Origin: Chelonoidis abingdonii
Taxonomy: Eukaryota > Chordata > Testudines > Testudinidae
Length of the DNA: 64,000 nucleotides
Direction of reading: 5' to 3'
Assembly (NCBI RefSeq): GCF_003597395.2
Contig: NC_133777.1
Coordinates: 12,572,401 to 12,636,400 of the forward strand
Positions 11,301 to 22,209 of the stretch are shown here, in pieces. The notes beneath the pieces were generated by a model. That model did no database searches and was not told the DNA's origin. It was given only the letters and a program-made list of their open reading frames with translations. Position 1 is the stretch's first letter, and the number at the start of each line of letters is the position of its first letter. Made by a program: the position numbers and the translations under genes.

Positions 11301-12709
11301 AAGGCAGTCCCCACCCTGAAGATCTTACAGTCTAAGTATAAATATTCCTAGAATTGCTGATTGCATTGGGAAAACTTGTTCTATTTATTTACTCTGTTGT
11401 TTTAAAAGAAGCACAGTTGCTTTTACTCTCTATGTAATGAAATTACATTAAATAGTTTGAGATCATGCAATATTACCTAGTTTCACCCAAAGCAATATAT
11501 GACATTTGGAAGTTTATAGGTTAGATGCACTAAACTTCGTTTTAAACTTTGTAAACTATAAAGTCTTATATTTGCATACCAAAGGTTTATAATTATATGA
11601 CAAGTTAAGTGATTGGTTTCAGACTGCAAATAGTTATTTACCATAGTTAGCATATTTGTATGTAAAATTCCAGCATAAAGCAACGTCAGTGCTTACAATA
11701 AAAAGAAATGCAGTGAAATTTTCATAGCATGCTTCAGCCACTTAGACATTATGGATAAACAGGAAAGTAGTGTTTATATTTTTCCAAACTGCATGTTACA
11801 TGGCACCTCTAAAAACTCCAGAAGATTTACATGTTACAAAGAATACCACTTGGAATAGCCCCCGTTTTCTATTTCTGGTAGTGCTTAATACTGAAATTCT
11901 CAGACAGTCTGAATGGTTACTTACAACTTACAACTCTCAGTGGGGCAGGAGCAAATTAATTGCATTCCAGACTGGGAGACACGTGCATTTTTGTTACATA
12001 AACTTCATCATGGAGTAATAGTAAAATGACAATAATATTTTCAATCTGGAAAACAGCTGGGATACTTCACCATTGTTTTGAACTGCAGTTGGATTGGCAG
12101 CTAGCTACCATCTGTTTCAACTGTACTCTGGAATGTGTATGTATTAGTGGTGGATATGGAGATAATGGTTTTCAGGATTGGAAAGCAAAGGAACAAGCTG
12201 TGGGTTTTTTAGTTAATATTCTAGTATTAACTTTGTTGATTTTTGCCTTCTTAGATGGTACGTTATGACACCTTCTAAGAGTATTTTTTCTTTGGAGTTA
12301 AATAAATTTGACTACAAGAGTTTCACTTGACCTAATACTAAATGACCTGTGAAGCTGTCAAAGTACAGCTGATACATAGATTGGTCAGGTAATAAATAGT
12401 TGGAGTCCTGTGGATATATAATGCAGTAGGATATCCAGGGGATTATTGCATAAACCATTGACTTGTGTCTAGTAAGCTTAACAGAAAGAGGTCATAAGAT
12501 GCTGAACTGCAGAGCAAACATGTCAATGCAGGTTTCCAACCTTGAATTCCAGTTAGCTATCCTGCACTAATATAAATTACAGAAAAATCTGCCTGATCTT
12601 TAGTCCTTTGGGAAACTTCCTAAACCCCTAGAGATGGGCAACAAAACAACCTGAATTTAAATTTGTTGCGAAGGAACATACCTGTGTTTTGTATCCTCAA
12701 GAGCATCTA
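11301..12709. other. Intron, nothing recognised
   Basis: AT-rich sequence with no repeat termini, RNA gene or exon recognised. Confidence 0.5.
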
Positions 12710-12785
12710 GAATGAAATCCTGACCCTATTTAAGTCAATGGCAAAACTCCCACCTATTTCAACAGAGGCCATGATTTTAGTCCTT
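12710..12785. repeat. Short palindromic repeat with the TCAATGG core
   Basis: GAAATCCTGACCC...AAGTCAATGGCAAAACTCCCACCTATTT... reads as a degenerate palindrome. The same core appears at about 51822-51890 and 62868-62968, suggesting an old MITE-like family. Confidence 0.45.
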
Positions 12786-13963
12786 GTGTTTTGTAATATG
12801 TACACTCATCTTCTGAAGAAAGAAATAGGTTGGAAAACAAGGCAGTACAGATACAAGAGTTGTTTGAAATTTGAAATAAAGGAGAATGTTGTGGGTTTGT
12901 TTTGACCCTTCTAGGTAATATGACCTACCAGAGATAAAATAGTTGCTAAACGGGTTGGAAGCCTAACTGTCTGAGTACAGGGTGAATCTCCTATGGAACA
13001 AGTGGAACTTCACGTCCCCACTAAGGGCTGAGACTTTTGTTTCGGTTCATTAGCTATAGAATATTCCTAACATTGCACACCACCACACTGGCTTCTGAAT
13101 TCACTAAGACAAATCAGCATCAAGTTGTTATAGTGAAGTTTCTTTTGACAAGTTAAGGAATTCAGAGAAAAATATTAGAAATCCTTCAGTGAGAGATTCA
13201 TATACAAATCTATATATTAGAGAAGCATGGGAACATTTAAGTCATTATTTTTAGGAGAGAAGAGATTGTTTACATATTCCAAGAGTTATTAGTTCTTTTT
13301 GTTTAGTTGTTCTACTATATGGGGCAGAATAAATAATATATTCTCACCAGAGATGGGTCAACCCATTTCAAATGATACTGAAAGAAAGAAAAGAAAAGAA
13401 AAGAGTTGTTTTTTATCTTTTGTTAGTACTTCTTTATATAGAAGACCCTGGTTCAGGAGCAACCTTTATGGGGTAATTTGAAAATAAAATGGAAGCACTC
13501 AGCATGCAAGCTAGAGTTCTTTCTTTGATGGTGCGTATCATCTCTCCCCCAAGACATGCCTCATCCTCCTAGGTGAGATGACTTAACAAAGGGATAACGT
13601 TTATAAGAGGCAATAACGCATGCACAGAGTGGGGCAGGTAGTAACTGTTGATTGGTTACTTTATCTCCCAAGAATAAAAAAAATCACACTTGCATTGAAA
13701 ATAATACTCAGCATGGCACAGCAGTGCTAGACTTTCCGTGGTAGAAATAACTGTGCTTTTGCTTGGCCTCTTCCTCCCCTAATCCTGCATTAACACTGTT
13801 GGTTGCCTGTCTTCAGAGAGTTCTGTCCTGCTTGGCACAGTGTGCTGGAAATTGAACTATAGTATGTTACTAATGAAGAGCAGAGGAATTAGAGAAGTCT
13901 GGGCCCTGGCAACATAATATCCTACGCTACAAAGAGATGCCACTATATTAAATATTATGGTCT
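12786..13963. other. Intron, simple repeat only
   Basis: Contains an AAAGA-type simple repeat near 13380-13404. Nothing else recognised. Confidence 0.45.
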
Positions 13964-14007
13964 AGATCCTCAGGTGGTGTAAATCGCGATTTGTCACCAG
14001 AGGATCT
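13964..14007. repeat. 44-bp palindromic repeat
   Basis: AGATCCTC at the left pairs exactly with GAGGATCT at the right, and the inner GTGTAAATC pairs partly with GATTTGTCAC. It resembles the core of short palindromic repeats common in amniote genomes. Confidence 0.5.
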
Positions 14008-17000
14008 GCTCTGATGAAAGGCAGGAAGCCCTAGACTATGGCCGTATCAGCACTGTCATGAATGCAGGCCTAAGCAGGATAGGTGACTACATTCACAAAT
14101 AGATAAGGGGCACAAAATGAAATGGGAAGATGATGAAGAACAAGGCAAGTAAAATCAGTTCTGTCCAAGATGGATTCCCAGGAAGTACAATTCATTAGTC
14201 ATGCCATTGATCACATGTGAGCCAACAGGGACAAATCCATCAGGAAATGAACCTTAATATTCTCTAAAGCGATTATTTTTTCAGCTGACTTCAAAAAGAA
14301 AATAAATATAAAGGATGTAAATATAAGGATGTTCATTAAAAGGCTCCTTAGTTGACCAAAACCATTTTAAAGTGATTTCAGATGACAATGCCGCCTTGTA
14401 ATTGAAGGAATTTAAGTCACACTAGCAAGAGGAGCACTTTAATTACAGTGTTTCCTAATGTTTGATTATATTAAAAAGAAAAACACACTGTATTTAAATA
14501 TCAGATGTGACACACTGCTGCCCTGACAAAAGCCTGGAAATTGAAAGATAAGACTGAGCTTGCATCTTTAGTTTATCATGTCTAAAAATTAAAAAAAACG
14601 TGCATGACATAGATATGAGCAGAACATTTTCTGGCCTTTGTCATATCTGAATTTTGTGTAAATTTAATTTTTTTCATTTTAACTGTGTTTTTAATTGTCA
14701 TAAAATCTTATAAGGTATAAAATTGCTGTGTTCTATTGCCCTAATAGGTAACAGCTTTGAAGGTTGGTCAATATTTAGTATTAATTGATAATATGAGCTA
14801 GTGATGGGGAAGCCACCAAAATATTTAGTTTGGAAAAGCATCCCAAAGCTCTGCATATCTAGTCCTGTTTGACCAAGAAATTAGTCTGTAAATGTAAGAA
14901 CAGACTTTCTCGTGAGATTTCCTGTTCTTGGTTTTAGATGCAGTAAGAGGCTCATGAGAGTGGGGTTTTTTTCTTTTGGTGTTTTGATATTTTTGCTTCT
15001 AATTCTGGATGAAATCAGGAAGTATAGAGAGGCGTGAACATTTTTTAAAAAGTTAACCAGACCATTTCTAGCTTCCAAAAACGTCAGGTAATTATTTTAT
15101 CTGAACTTGCTGGTCCTTGTAAATTATGGATCCTCCTGACAATTATACAGGTACATGGGCTTTTATGCAATGGCCAAGTATCAAGATAAATCAGTTCCAA
15201 AGGAAAAGTCATTAGCTAGTGTCAGTTAGCAAACCATATGCCAAAACCTGGACTTTGAGGAAACCTAGGTATTTGTTTCATGGCCTGTCCCCTGGATGGG
15301 TTTACAAGCACCAGTCACAGACCAGAAGCTTTGAATTGCTTTCTGTTCACTAGTGTGAGACCAGACACAACCAGCAGAAGGCAGACTAAAGCTTCTGTCA
15401 TTTCCTACCAGTCTCCTTCCTAAAGATAGGGAAGACTGTTTTCCATCGCCCCTTCCTTTGGCCAATGAAAAGAAGAAAGAGGGAGAAGAAACCCTTGCTT
15501 CCCCATGATTATCTCATTTCACGTCACCCTCAATATAGAGGCTTTGGCAGCTCCTTCCAACTTGGCTTCTTCAGTTTGAAGATCCCAGCATGTCTATAAT
15601 CTGCAAGTACCAGTTCCTCATCAAAGGGAAACCAGGGAAGAGATATGAGGGATTGTGGAGGGGAAAGAATATGAACGCAGAAGGGAGGTGGAGAGATTAT
15701 AAGAACATGAAAAGGGAAAAGAGCAAATAGTGTAGGTAGAGAAACAGATGAAGAATGTGTGGGGAATAAAAGAAAACAGAAAGCTAGGAAGATAGACTAG
15801 AAAATATGCCAGCTTATATAAAAGGGTGCAAAGAACAAAGGGTTATAGTGTTCATTTGGTAACATGGATCAGATCTTAGTTCCAAAAACCATCCTGTTAA
15901 TGTGGCTGCTCTTCATTTATAGTGATCAGTGAGGATTCAGTTTTAAGGCTGAATTTAGAGATTATTTCTTTTAATTTCTTAGACGCTTTCAAAGTTGGGG
16001 GGAAATTCACACCTTTCTAAGTGCTACTTGGCTGCAAGAAAAGGATGTTGCAACTCATGGGAGTGCTAATGAGAGAGATTGATAATTGGTTGATTGGCCA
16101 TGGCACTAAAATGTCTGGCAAAACTTGCTTTGTCTTGGCAACTCATTTGGTCCTAGAGCTGTTCTTTCTATTGAGCCAGCTTTAGGAAGGTGGTGTTATA
16201 TGGATCTGCACACATGGCCTCATCCAGCACCCATGGAAACCATGCAGCGATCACTCAGATATAACCAAAATAAGTGGGACGCCAAGACTGATTCCATATA
16301 CACGCCTGAATTGAAAAGGAGATGAGTTAATCTCCCTAACTGGATATAGCTATGAACCATCCCTGCCTGGGATGTCATTTATCACCTACTCCTAAAAAGT
16401 ACTTTGGAAGTGCTTTCCCCCCCTGCTTTGAAATGCTCCATGTTGCACCAAATAACATCTAGTGTCAAAACACTTTGCTGAGGAGGATCATCTCCGTACC
16501 CTTATAGATTTTACCTTCCTCTGCGAATCACTCTCTTCATGGCACCTGGCCAGCAGAGTGATTTAGAGTATATCTAGAGAACTATAAAGCATTTTAAAAA
16601 GAAATATCAGAGAAACAGGGCATATCCAAAACCACAAAAGTAAAAATGCAGCTTTTGTGATTTTCAGTTTGAGTGGAGAAATTCTGTAATTCTAGTAACA
16701 CTGTCCCTGATCTCATGGACACTGATGGTCAGTTCCAGTAGTACTGCAATCAGCACTAGAACTGGAGTCCGTGCTAACCAAAGGCTTTAGCTCTGTCAGC
16801 AGAATCAAAGGTGTCCTAACCCTTGGCCGAGCCTGTTAATAGTCATGCCAAACTTGTTTCAGCTCAAAATAACTCTGGTTTTCAGAAGACGAGTTGGCAT
16901 TTGTTACCAGGCTCCTACCACCAGACTCCTAGAGAGCTTCTAGAGGAGGCCAGTAATATCTACTTTAATGTCTAGTGTTAGGACTTTAGATGTGAGGGTA

Positions 17001-18719
17001 GTAGCACTCTAAATATACAGATAGATATTTCCCTCCAGAGCCCAAAGAGTAATTTGGGTTTGACAGAAATTTAACATCCAGTCTGCTCCCTCCCTCTCTC
17101 AGGATACAGCAAATTTGTTTATGGAAGACGTCAATGGGGGTATTCTCTGCAAACACAGTAGGGTTGAGGGGGAAAGCAACTGGTGATCTTGTTTCACTGG
17201 CCCTCCCTCCAGAGATAGAAAAGAACAGAGTGAGATCACTCTCTGTTCTGAAGCACCTCTGAAGAAGAACCTTTAACTCAATTTTTTTTTTATGATTGCG
17301 GTTAAACCAAATTAAAGCATATTTAGATTCTTGTTTAATTGGTGGTATAATTCATATTAGACTTTGGTACAGATAAAGTAATGCTCTGATTGTGGAAACA
17401 GCAGCAAATTTATTTTTACTATATCTTAGTATTTTGTATAATAAAATTTAAATAGTTTTCTGCTTCAAATGAAACTTGGATGTCTTTCTAAAGGATGTTT
17501 TTGCTCTAGCTCAACTAGAAGTTATGGGCTTAATGCAGGAATGGGCCATCTATGACCCATGTTATGCTGCACGTGAGACTTCCATAAGGTGTCTTCTGGC
17601 ATTAAAATCTATAATAGGGATGTCATGAAAATTAAGTTCAAAACAAAGCTGTGTTCAGACTCCAATGCAAATGTTATTAAAACTTTGGGGTAGGTTTTCT
17701 TCCTTAGACTAATAGCAAGAAAATGGTTTATGCAGAATTTGAAATTCCAGGCCCTGAGTGTACTCATAGCTGTCAAAATAAATAGGACCTATGATACAAT
17801 CCTAAAGAATCATGCAGTTTTAGGTATAAATACATAAATAATAAAGTTTTAAATGCAGGATGATAGCTAGTGTATAAATCAAGTGTGTCATAAAGATTCC
17901 ATAAATTCCCAGCCACTCCATAAACTACACAGCTTCATCTAAGGTTCAAGAAGGCTTGAGCAAATTCCTAAACATATCTCTATATCCAGATTTCTTTTCC
18001 AAAGGAGTGGTGACTTTTGCTTGTGTCCCCAGAATGCAGTTACAGCATTATGTAACATTTGGAAGGCTGGGGAATTTGTGACATCTTTGAATTGATGTTG
18101 ACTCTAACACATAGAACAGCAAAGTCTCATTGCACACTTCCTACTGGACAAGAGAGGGAATTCCCCGTATGAGAGGGAAATACTATGTATGTAGAAGCCC
18201 ATATGTTATCCTGAATTGCATAAAGATTGCTCAAGAGTTGATCAGATTGTATCACAGTTAGTTCAATAGCTAAAATGGAATGTGAATAAACCCCTGGAAA
18301 AAAATGCTTTCAACTGATTTAAGAGAAGCAAAAAACTATCGTAATTAGGAACTGACTGGGGATTTCCTTCAAAAATTGATGCTTTAAAGTGACTTGAAAG
18401 AGCAGTGTTACCTCATAGATTAAAGAAATTGTGTGATGAGGATATTTTTGTTTTTAATAATTGAAAGGGGGGGTTAATGGAAAGCTTTTTGGGGTGGGGA
18501 TAAACTAGAAATGTGCTGAATTGTAATTTAGTCATACATGATTCTGGCCATTTCGTCAAATTCATCAAATCAGATGATAAAATCAGGACTATTCCCAGAT
18601 ACCTTAGATGGACACTGCCAGATAGGTGATAAATTCACATTCTGCACTGCTATGAGGCAGTGACCATTTTAAGTTTGGATGGGCCACTTTTTGCTTCTAT
18701 CCTGACTTCAGAGACTTAC
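14008..18719. other. Long intron stretch, nothing recognised
   Basis: 4.7 kb of AT-rich sequence. Short open frames lack splice context or homology that I recognise. A poly-T run lies near 17282-17292. Confidence 0.5.
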
Positions 18720-19063
18720 ACCTGCAGTGCTGCCTAATGCCAGAAACCTGCTGCAACTCTCCATCTCAGGACCCACCAGCTGCTACTTTGCCCTGACCAA
18801 ACCGCTCCAAGCCTCAGGCCTCCTGCCAGCACACCCAGCCACACTGGCTGGCCCAAGCCCAGGGCTGCCAACTGGCCCTGAGCACCGGCCCGACCCCCAG
18901 GCTGGCCTGAGCTACCCCTAGCTGCCAACTGGCCAAGCCCTGTGCTCCAGGCCACTATCCTGAGCTGAGCCCATGCCAGCTTTGGGAGAAAGGACGAGTG
19001 TGGGCAGGGCCATGGCCTGGGTTAGAGGAGGCTTAGCCTCTGCTGGTCTATAATATCTGATGC
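18720..19063. repeat. GC-rich segment with repeated GCCAACTGGCC motif
   Basis: A C-rich block (about 18720-19030) contains two GCTGCCAACTGGCC occurrences and many CTGGCC/CCAGCC words, unlike the flanking intron. It looks like the body of a non-coding element, but I cannot name the family. Confidence 0.3.
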
Positions 19064-19065
19064 TA

Positions 19066-19180
19066 AGGTGACCAGATGTCCCGATTTTATAGGGACAGTC
19101 CCAATTTTTGGGTCTTTTTCTTATATAGACTCCTATTCCCCCCACCCAGTGCCGATTTTTCATTTGCTGTCTTGTCACCC
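19066..19180. mobile_element. TA-flanked MITE (Tc1/mariner-like termini)
   Basis: Left end AGGTGACCAGATGTCCCGAT and right end ...TGCTGTCTTGTCACCC are inverted, and the element is flanked by TA at 19064-19065 and 19181-19182. Length is about 115 bp with no coding capacity. I recognise it as a frequent turtle MITE. Confidence 0.7.
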
Positions 19181-19182
19181 TA

Positions 19183-19440
19183 TCCGATGCCCATAGACGG
19201 ACTGTAAGTCTATATTATCTCCTGGCTCCATGCCGTGATGTTTGCTTATGTGGGACAAAATTGAATTGATCTTTCTTGTAGCCACATCACATTGCAAGCG
19301 CATGTTTAATTTGCTGTCCACTATAACCCCTAGGTCTCTTTAACGTTATTGATTCTCCTGGTAATGACAGTATTTCCCATGGACTTACCAACTTTGAGCA
19401 TAATAATTTTTTACACTCTGTTATTGAGACTAGTTTGCAA
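19183..19440. other. Possible old LINE-derived sequence
   Basis: Text around 19230-19345 (TTGCTGTCCACTATAACCCC...) is reminiscent of turtle interspersed repeats, but no domain or terminus allows assignment. Confidence 0.25.
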
Positions 19441-19652
19441 TGTTGTTGTAGCTGTGTTGGTCCCAGGATATGAGAGAGACAAGATGGGTGAGATGATATC
19501 TTTTATTGGACCAATTCTGTTGGTGAAAGGGACACGTTTTTGAGCTTACACAGTTCAGACTTGAATAAGAGCTCTGTGTAAGCTTGAAAGATTCTCTCTT
19601 TCACCAACAGAAGAAATAGGTCCAATAAAAGATATTACCTCACCCACCTGGC
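19441..19652. mobile_element. Two Penelope-type 3' ends in inverted orientation
   Basis: 19441-19554 is a 3' terminus on the minus strand (GTGTTGGTCCCAGGATAT...GAGCTTACACAG). 19556-19652 is the same terminus on the plus strand (GAGCTCTGTGTAAGCTTGAAAG...CCTCACCCACC). The arms pair over about 70-90 bases around a very short spacer. The sequence GAGCTCTGTGTAAGCTTGAAA occupies the position of the hammerhead-like segment seen in the other Penelope copies. Confidence 0.6.
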
Positions 19653-19884
19653 TGTTTGAACAATAATTACTTCCCATTTCAATGTGGCTCTAGCAGTCAT
19701 GTACAGTCCTGCTTTAAGTAATCAGAGATGAGTTTACATATTAATATATATAGATTGTTGGATGATAGTCTTCTCCTCTTAATCTGATTTTCAAAACTGT
19801 ACATTGAGGACCAGATGAACGTCATCTTACACTCCTGTAGTAGTAGGGAGTAGCACACAACTTTTTCCCCATTTCATCAAGATG

Positions 19885-20150
19885 TTAAACTGCAAACCAC
19901 TTAGTTATTTTCTGTCCCTGTAGATGTAGTCAGTGCACTTGGATTCAGTTTTCTGTGTCTTGGTGGCAACTGACACAGTGAACTGCTTTTGGACCCATGC
20001 CAGTGTTTTCCTAACCTCAAAATGTCCTGTTACAGGAATATTGTGCAGCTGTTGTACAACTGTTGTTTTAGAAGGATTAGTAACTACATGATGGAGTAGC
20101 TGGTCTTTCCATTTGTGGTATAACATGTTTTGCTGCAGTGCTCCAGACAC
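19885..20150 (-). pseudogene. Ty3/gypsy-like integrase fragment (zinc-binding region)
   Basis: An open frame on the minus strand shows L-Y-H-K-W, then Q-Q-L-H-N-I-P-V-T-G-H-F-E-V-R-K-T-L followed by W-V-Q-K-Q-F. This is the spacing of the H-H half of the HHCC zinc-binding domain at the start of Ty3/gypsy-class integrases (LH...GH.G..KT...V...F.W). Only one C is visible after it and no catalytic core follows, so it is an isolated fragment of an old retroelement. A domesticated integrase exon is less likely because there are no flanking splice signals. Confidence 0.55.
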
Positions 20151-20404
20151 ATTAACATCTACACTCCTTGTTTTTTGGGCTCATGTCTTACATATATCTT
20201 GTTTCTTTGTCCACCCCTAAATACACTGGCAGTGAATCAATAGTTCAGGCTGTGCCTCAGGGAGGATTCACCAAGAGGGAGGGCCAGAAGCTTTAATCTG
20301 CAAGTTGCCACTCAGGGTACAGCTAGACAGCACGAAAAAAAAAATTCAGCAAACGTCAGAGTCCTGGTCAATTGACTCCAGCTCTCACTATGGAGACAAG
20401 CCTT
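20151..20404. other. Gap before CR1; possible short DNA-element fragment
   Basis: 20310-20395 (GGGTACAGCTAGACAG...GTCAATTGACTCCAGCTC) resembles the end of a known turtle DNA element but is too short to classify. Confidence 0.3.
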
Positions 20405-21515
20405 GTGGATGGGAGAGGAGAGAATGGTAGATGTGGTGTATTTTGACTTTAGTAAAGCTTTTGATACTGTCTCACATGACTGTCTCATAAACTAGGGAAA
20501 TGCAACCTACATGTCGCTATTGTAAAGTGGGTGCAGAACTGGTTGGAAGATCATTCCCAGAGAGTAGTTATCAGTGGTTCACAGTCAAGCTGGAAGGGCA
20601 TAATGAGTGGGGTCTTGCAGGGATCAGTTCTGGGTCTGGTTCTGTTCAATATCTTCATCAATGATTTAGATAATGGCATAGAGAGTACACTTAAAAAATT
20701 TGCAGACGATACCAAGCTGGGAGTGGTTGCAAGTGCTTTGGAGGATAGGATTAAAATTCAGAATGATCTGGACAAACTGGAGAAATGGTCTGAAATAAAA
20801 AGGATGGAATTCAGTAAGCACAAATGCAAAGTACTTCACTTAGAACAGTCAGTTGCGCACACACAAAATGGGAAATGACTGCCTAGGAAGGAGTACTGCG
20901 GAAAGGGATCTGGGGGTCATAATGGATCGCAAGCTCAATATGAGTCAACAGTGTAACACTATTTCAAAAAAAGCAGATATTTTGGGATGTATTAGCAGGA
21001 GTTGTAAGCAAGATATGAGAAGTAATTCTTCTGCTCTACTCTGCACTGATACAGCCTTAACCAGAGTATTGTGTCCAGTTTTGGGCACCAATTTCAGGAA
21101 AGATGTGGACAAATTGGAGAAAGTCCAGAGAAGAGCAACAAAAATTATTAAAGGTCTAGAAAACATGACCTGTGAGGAAAGATTGAAAAAAATGGGTTTG
21201 TTTAATCTGGAGAAGAGAAGACTGAAAGGGACATAATAGTTTTCAAGTACATAAAAGGTTGTTACAAGGAGGAGGGAGAAAAATTGTTCTGAGGATAGGA
21301 CAAGAAGCAATGGGCTTAAATTGCAGAAAGGGCGGTTTAGGCTGGACATTAGGAGAAACTTCTTGTCAGGGTGGTTAAGCACTGGAATAAGTTATCTAGG
21401 CAGGTTGTGGAATTTTCATCATTGGAGATTTTTAAGAGCAGGTTAGACAAACACCTGTCAGGGATGGTTTAGATAATAGTTAGTCCTGCCACGAGTGCAG
21501 GGGACTAGACTAAAT

Positions 21516-22162
21516 CAGTGGTTCTCAACCAGGGGTTCAGGGCCCCCTGGGGGGCCGTGAGCAGGTTTCAGGGAGTCCTCCAGGCATGGCCAGCATTAGA
21601 CTCTCTGGGGCCTAGGGCAAAAAGCCGTAGCCCCACTGCATGGGGCTGAAGCCTGGGGCCCTGAGCCGTGCCACTTGGAACGGAAGCCAAAGCCTAAATA
21701 AGTTAACTTTGCAGAGACCCTGTGGCATGGGGCCCAAGACAGTTTCTCTGCTTGCTAACCCCTACTGCTAGCCCTGGCTTTTATGTGCAGAAAACTAGTT
21801 GTTGTAGCATGGGTGGGCCGTGGGGTTTTTATAGCAGTGGTCCCCAACGTGGTGCCCGTGGGTACCATGGTGCCTGCCGGAGCATGTATGTGCGCCCGCG
21901 TACTGGCCAGCAGACAGGCATCCACCGAAATGCCACCGAAAAGTGGCGTCACCAAGAGGCGTTGCCACCAAAATGCCACTGATTTTCGGCAGCGACGCCT
22001 CTTGATGTTACTGCTTCTCGATGGAATTTTGGCAGATGCTTATCCACCGGCCATGGTCCTAGGTGGCTCGTCGTCCAGCACCCACCAATCGGAAAAGGTT
22101 GGAGACCACTGTTTTATAGCATGTTGTGGGGGCCTCAGAAGGAAAAACGTTGAGAACCCCTG
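21516..22162. mobile_element. Outer hAT-type element inserted in CR1
   Basis: Starts CAGTGGTTCTCAACCAGGGG and ends with the inverted AACGTTGAGAACCCCTG. Flanking 8-mers are GACTAAAT (21508-21515) and GACTAGAT (22163-22170), one mismatch. Removing it restores a continuous CR1 3' tail. The interior is non-coding and carries a second element at 21835-22111. Confidence 0.85.
21835..22111. mobile_element. Inner hAT-type element nested in the outer hAT
   Basis: Starts CAGTGGTCCCCAACGTGG and ends GGTTGGAGACCACTG. The perfect 8-bp duplication TTTTATAG flanks it (21827-21834 and 22112-22119). It is non-coding with an internal block of GCCACC-rich sequence. The perfect duplication and CpG content suggest it is the youngest layer of the stack. 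Confidence 0.9.
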
Positions 22163-22209
22163 GACTAGATGACCGCTTGAGGTCCCTTCCAGTCCTATGA
22201 TTCTATGAT

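Larger units (their letters stand above)
20405..22209 (+). mobile_element. CR1 LINE, 5'-truncated, interrupted by nested hATs
   Basis: The reverse transcriptase region reads V-D-V-V-Y-F-D-F-S-K-A-F-D-T-V-S-H, then G-V-L-Q-G-S-V-L-G and F-A-D-D-T-K-L-G (the catalytic FADD box near 20700), then the C-terminal part with C-P-V-L-G-T-N-F and E-K-V-Q-R-R-A-T-K. The frame is broken by stops and shifts (for example a TAG after C-L-I-N and a frame change near 20870). The 3' end is the CR1 hallmark: ATGACC...GAGGTCCCTTCCAGTCCTATGATTCTATGAT at 22169-22209. The last 40 bp are split from the rest by the element at 21516-22162. Confidence 0.9.

Noticed and set aside
20945..21382. 145-codon minus-strand frame
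   Set aside because: It is antisense to the CR1 reverse transcriptase region.
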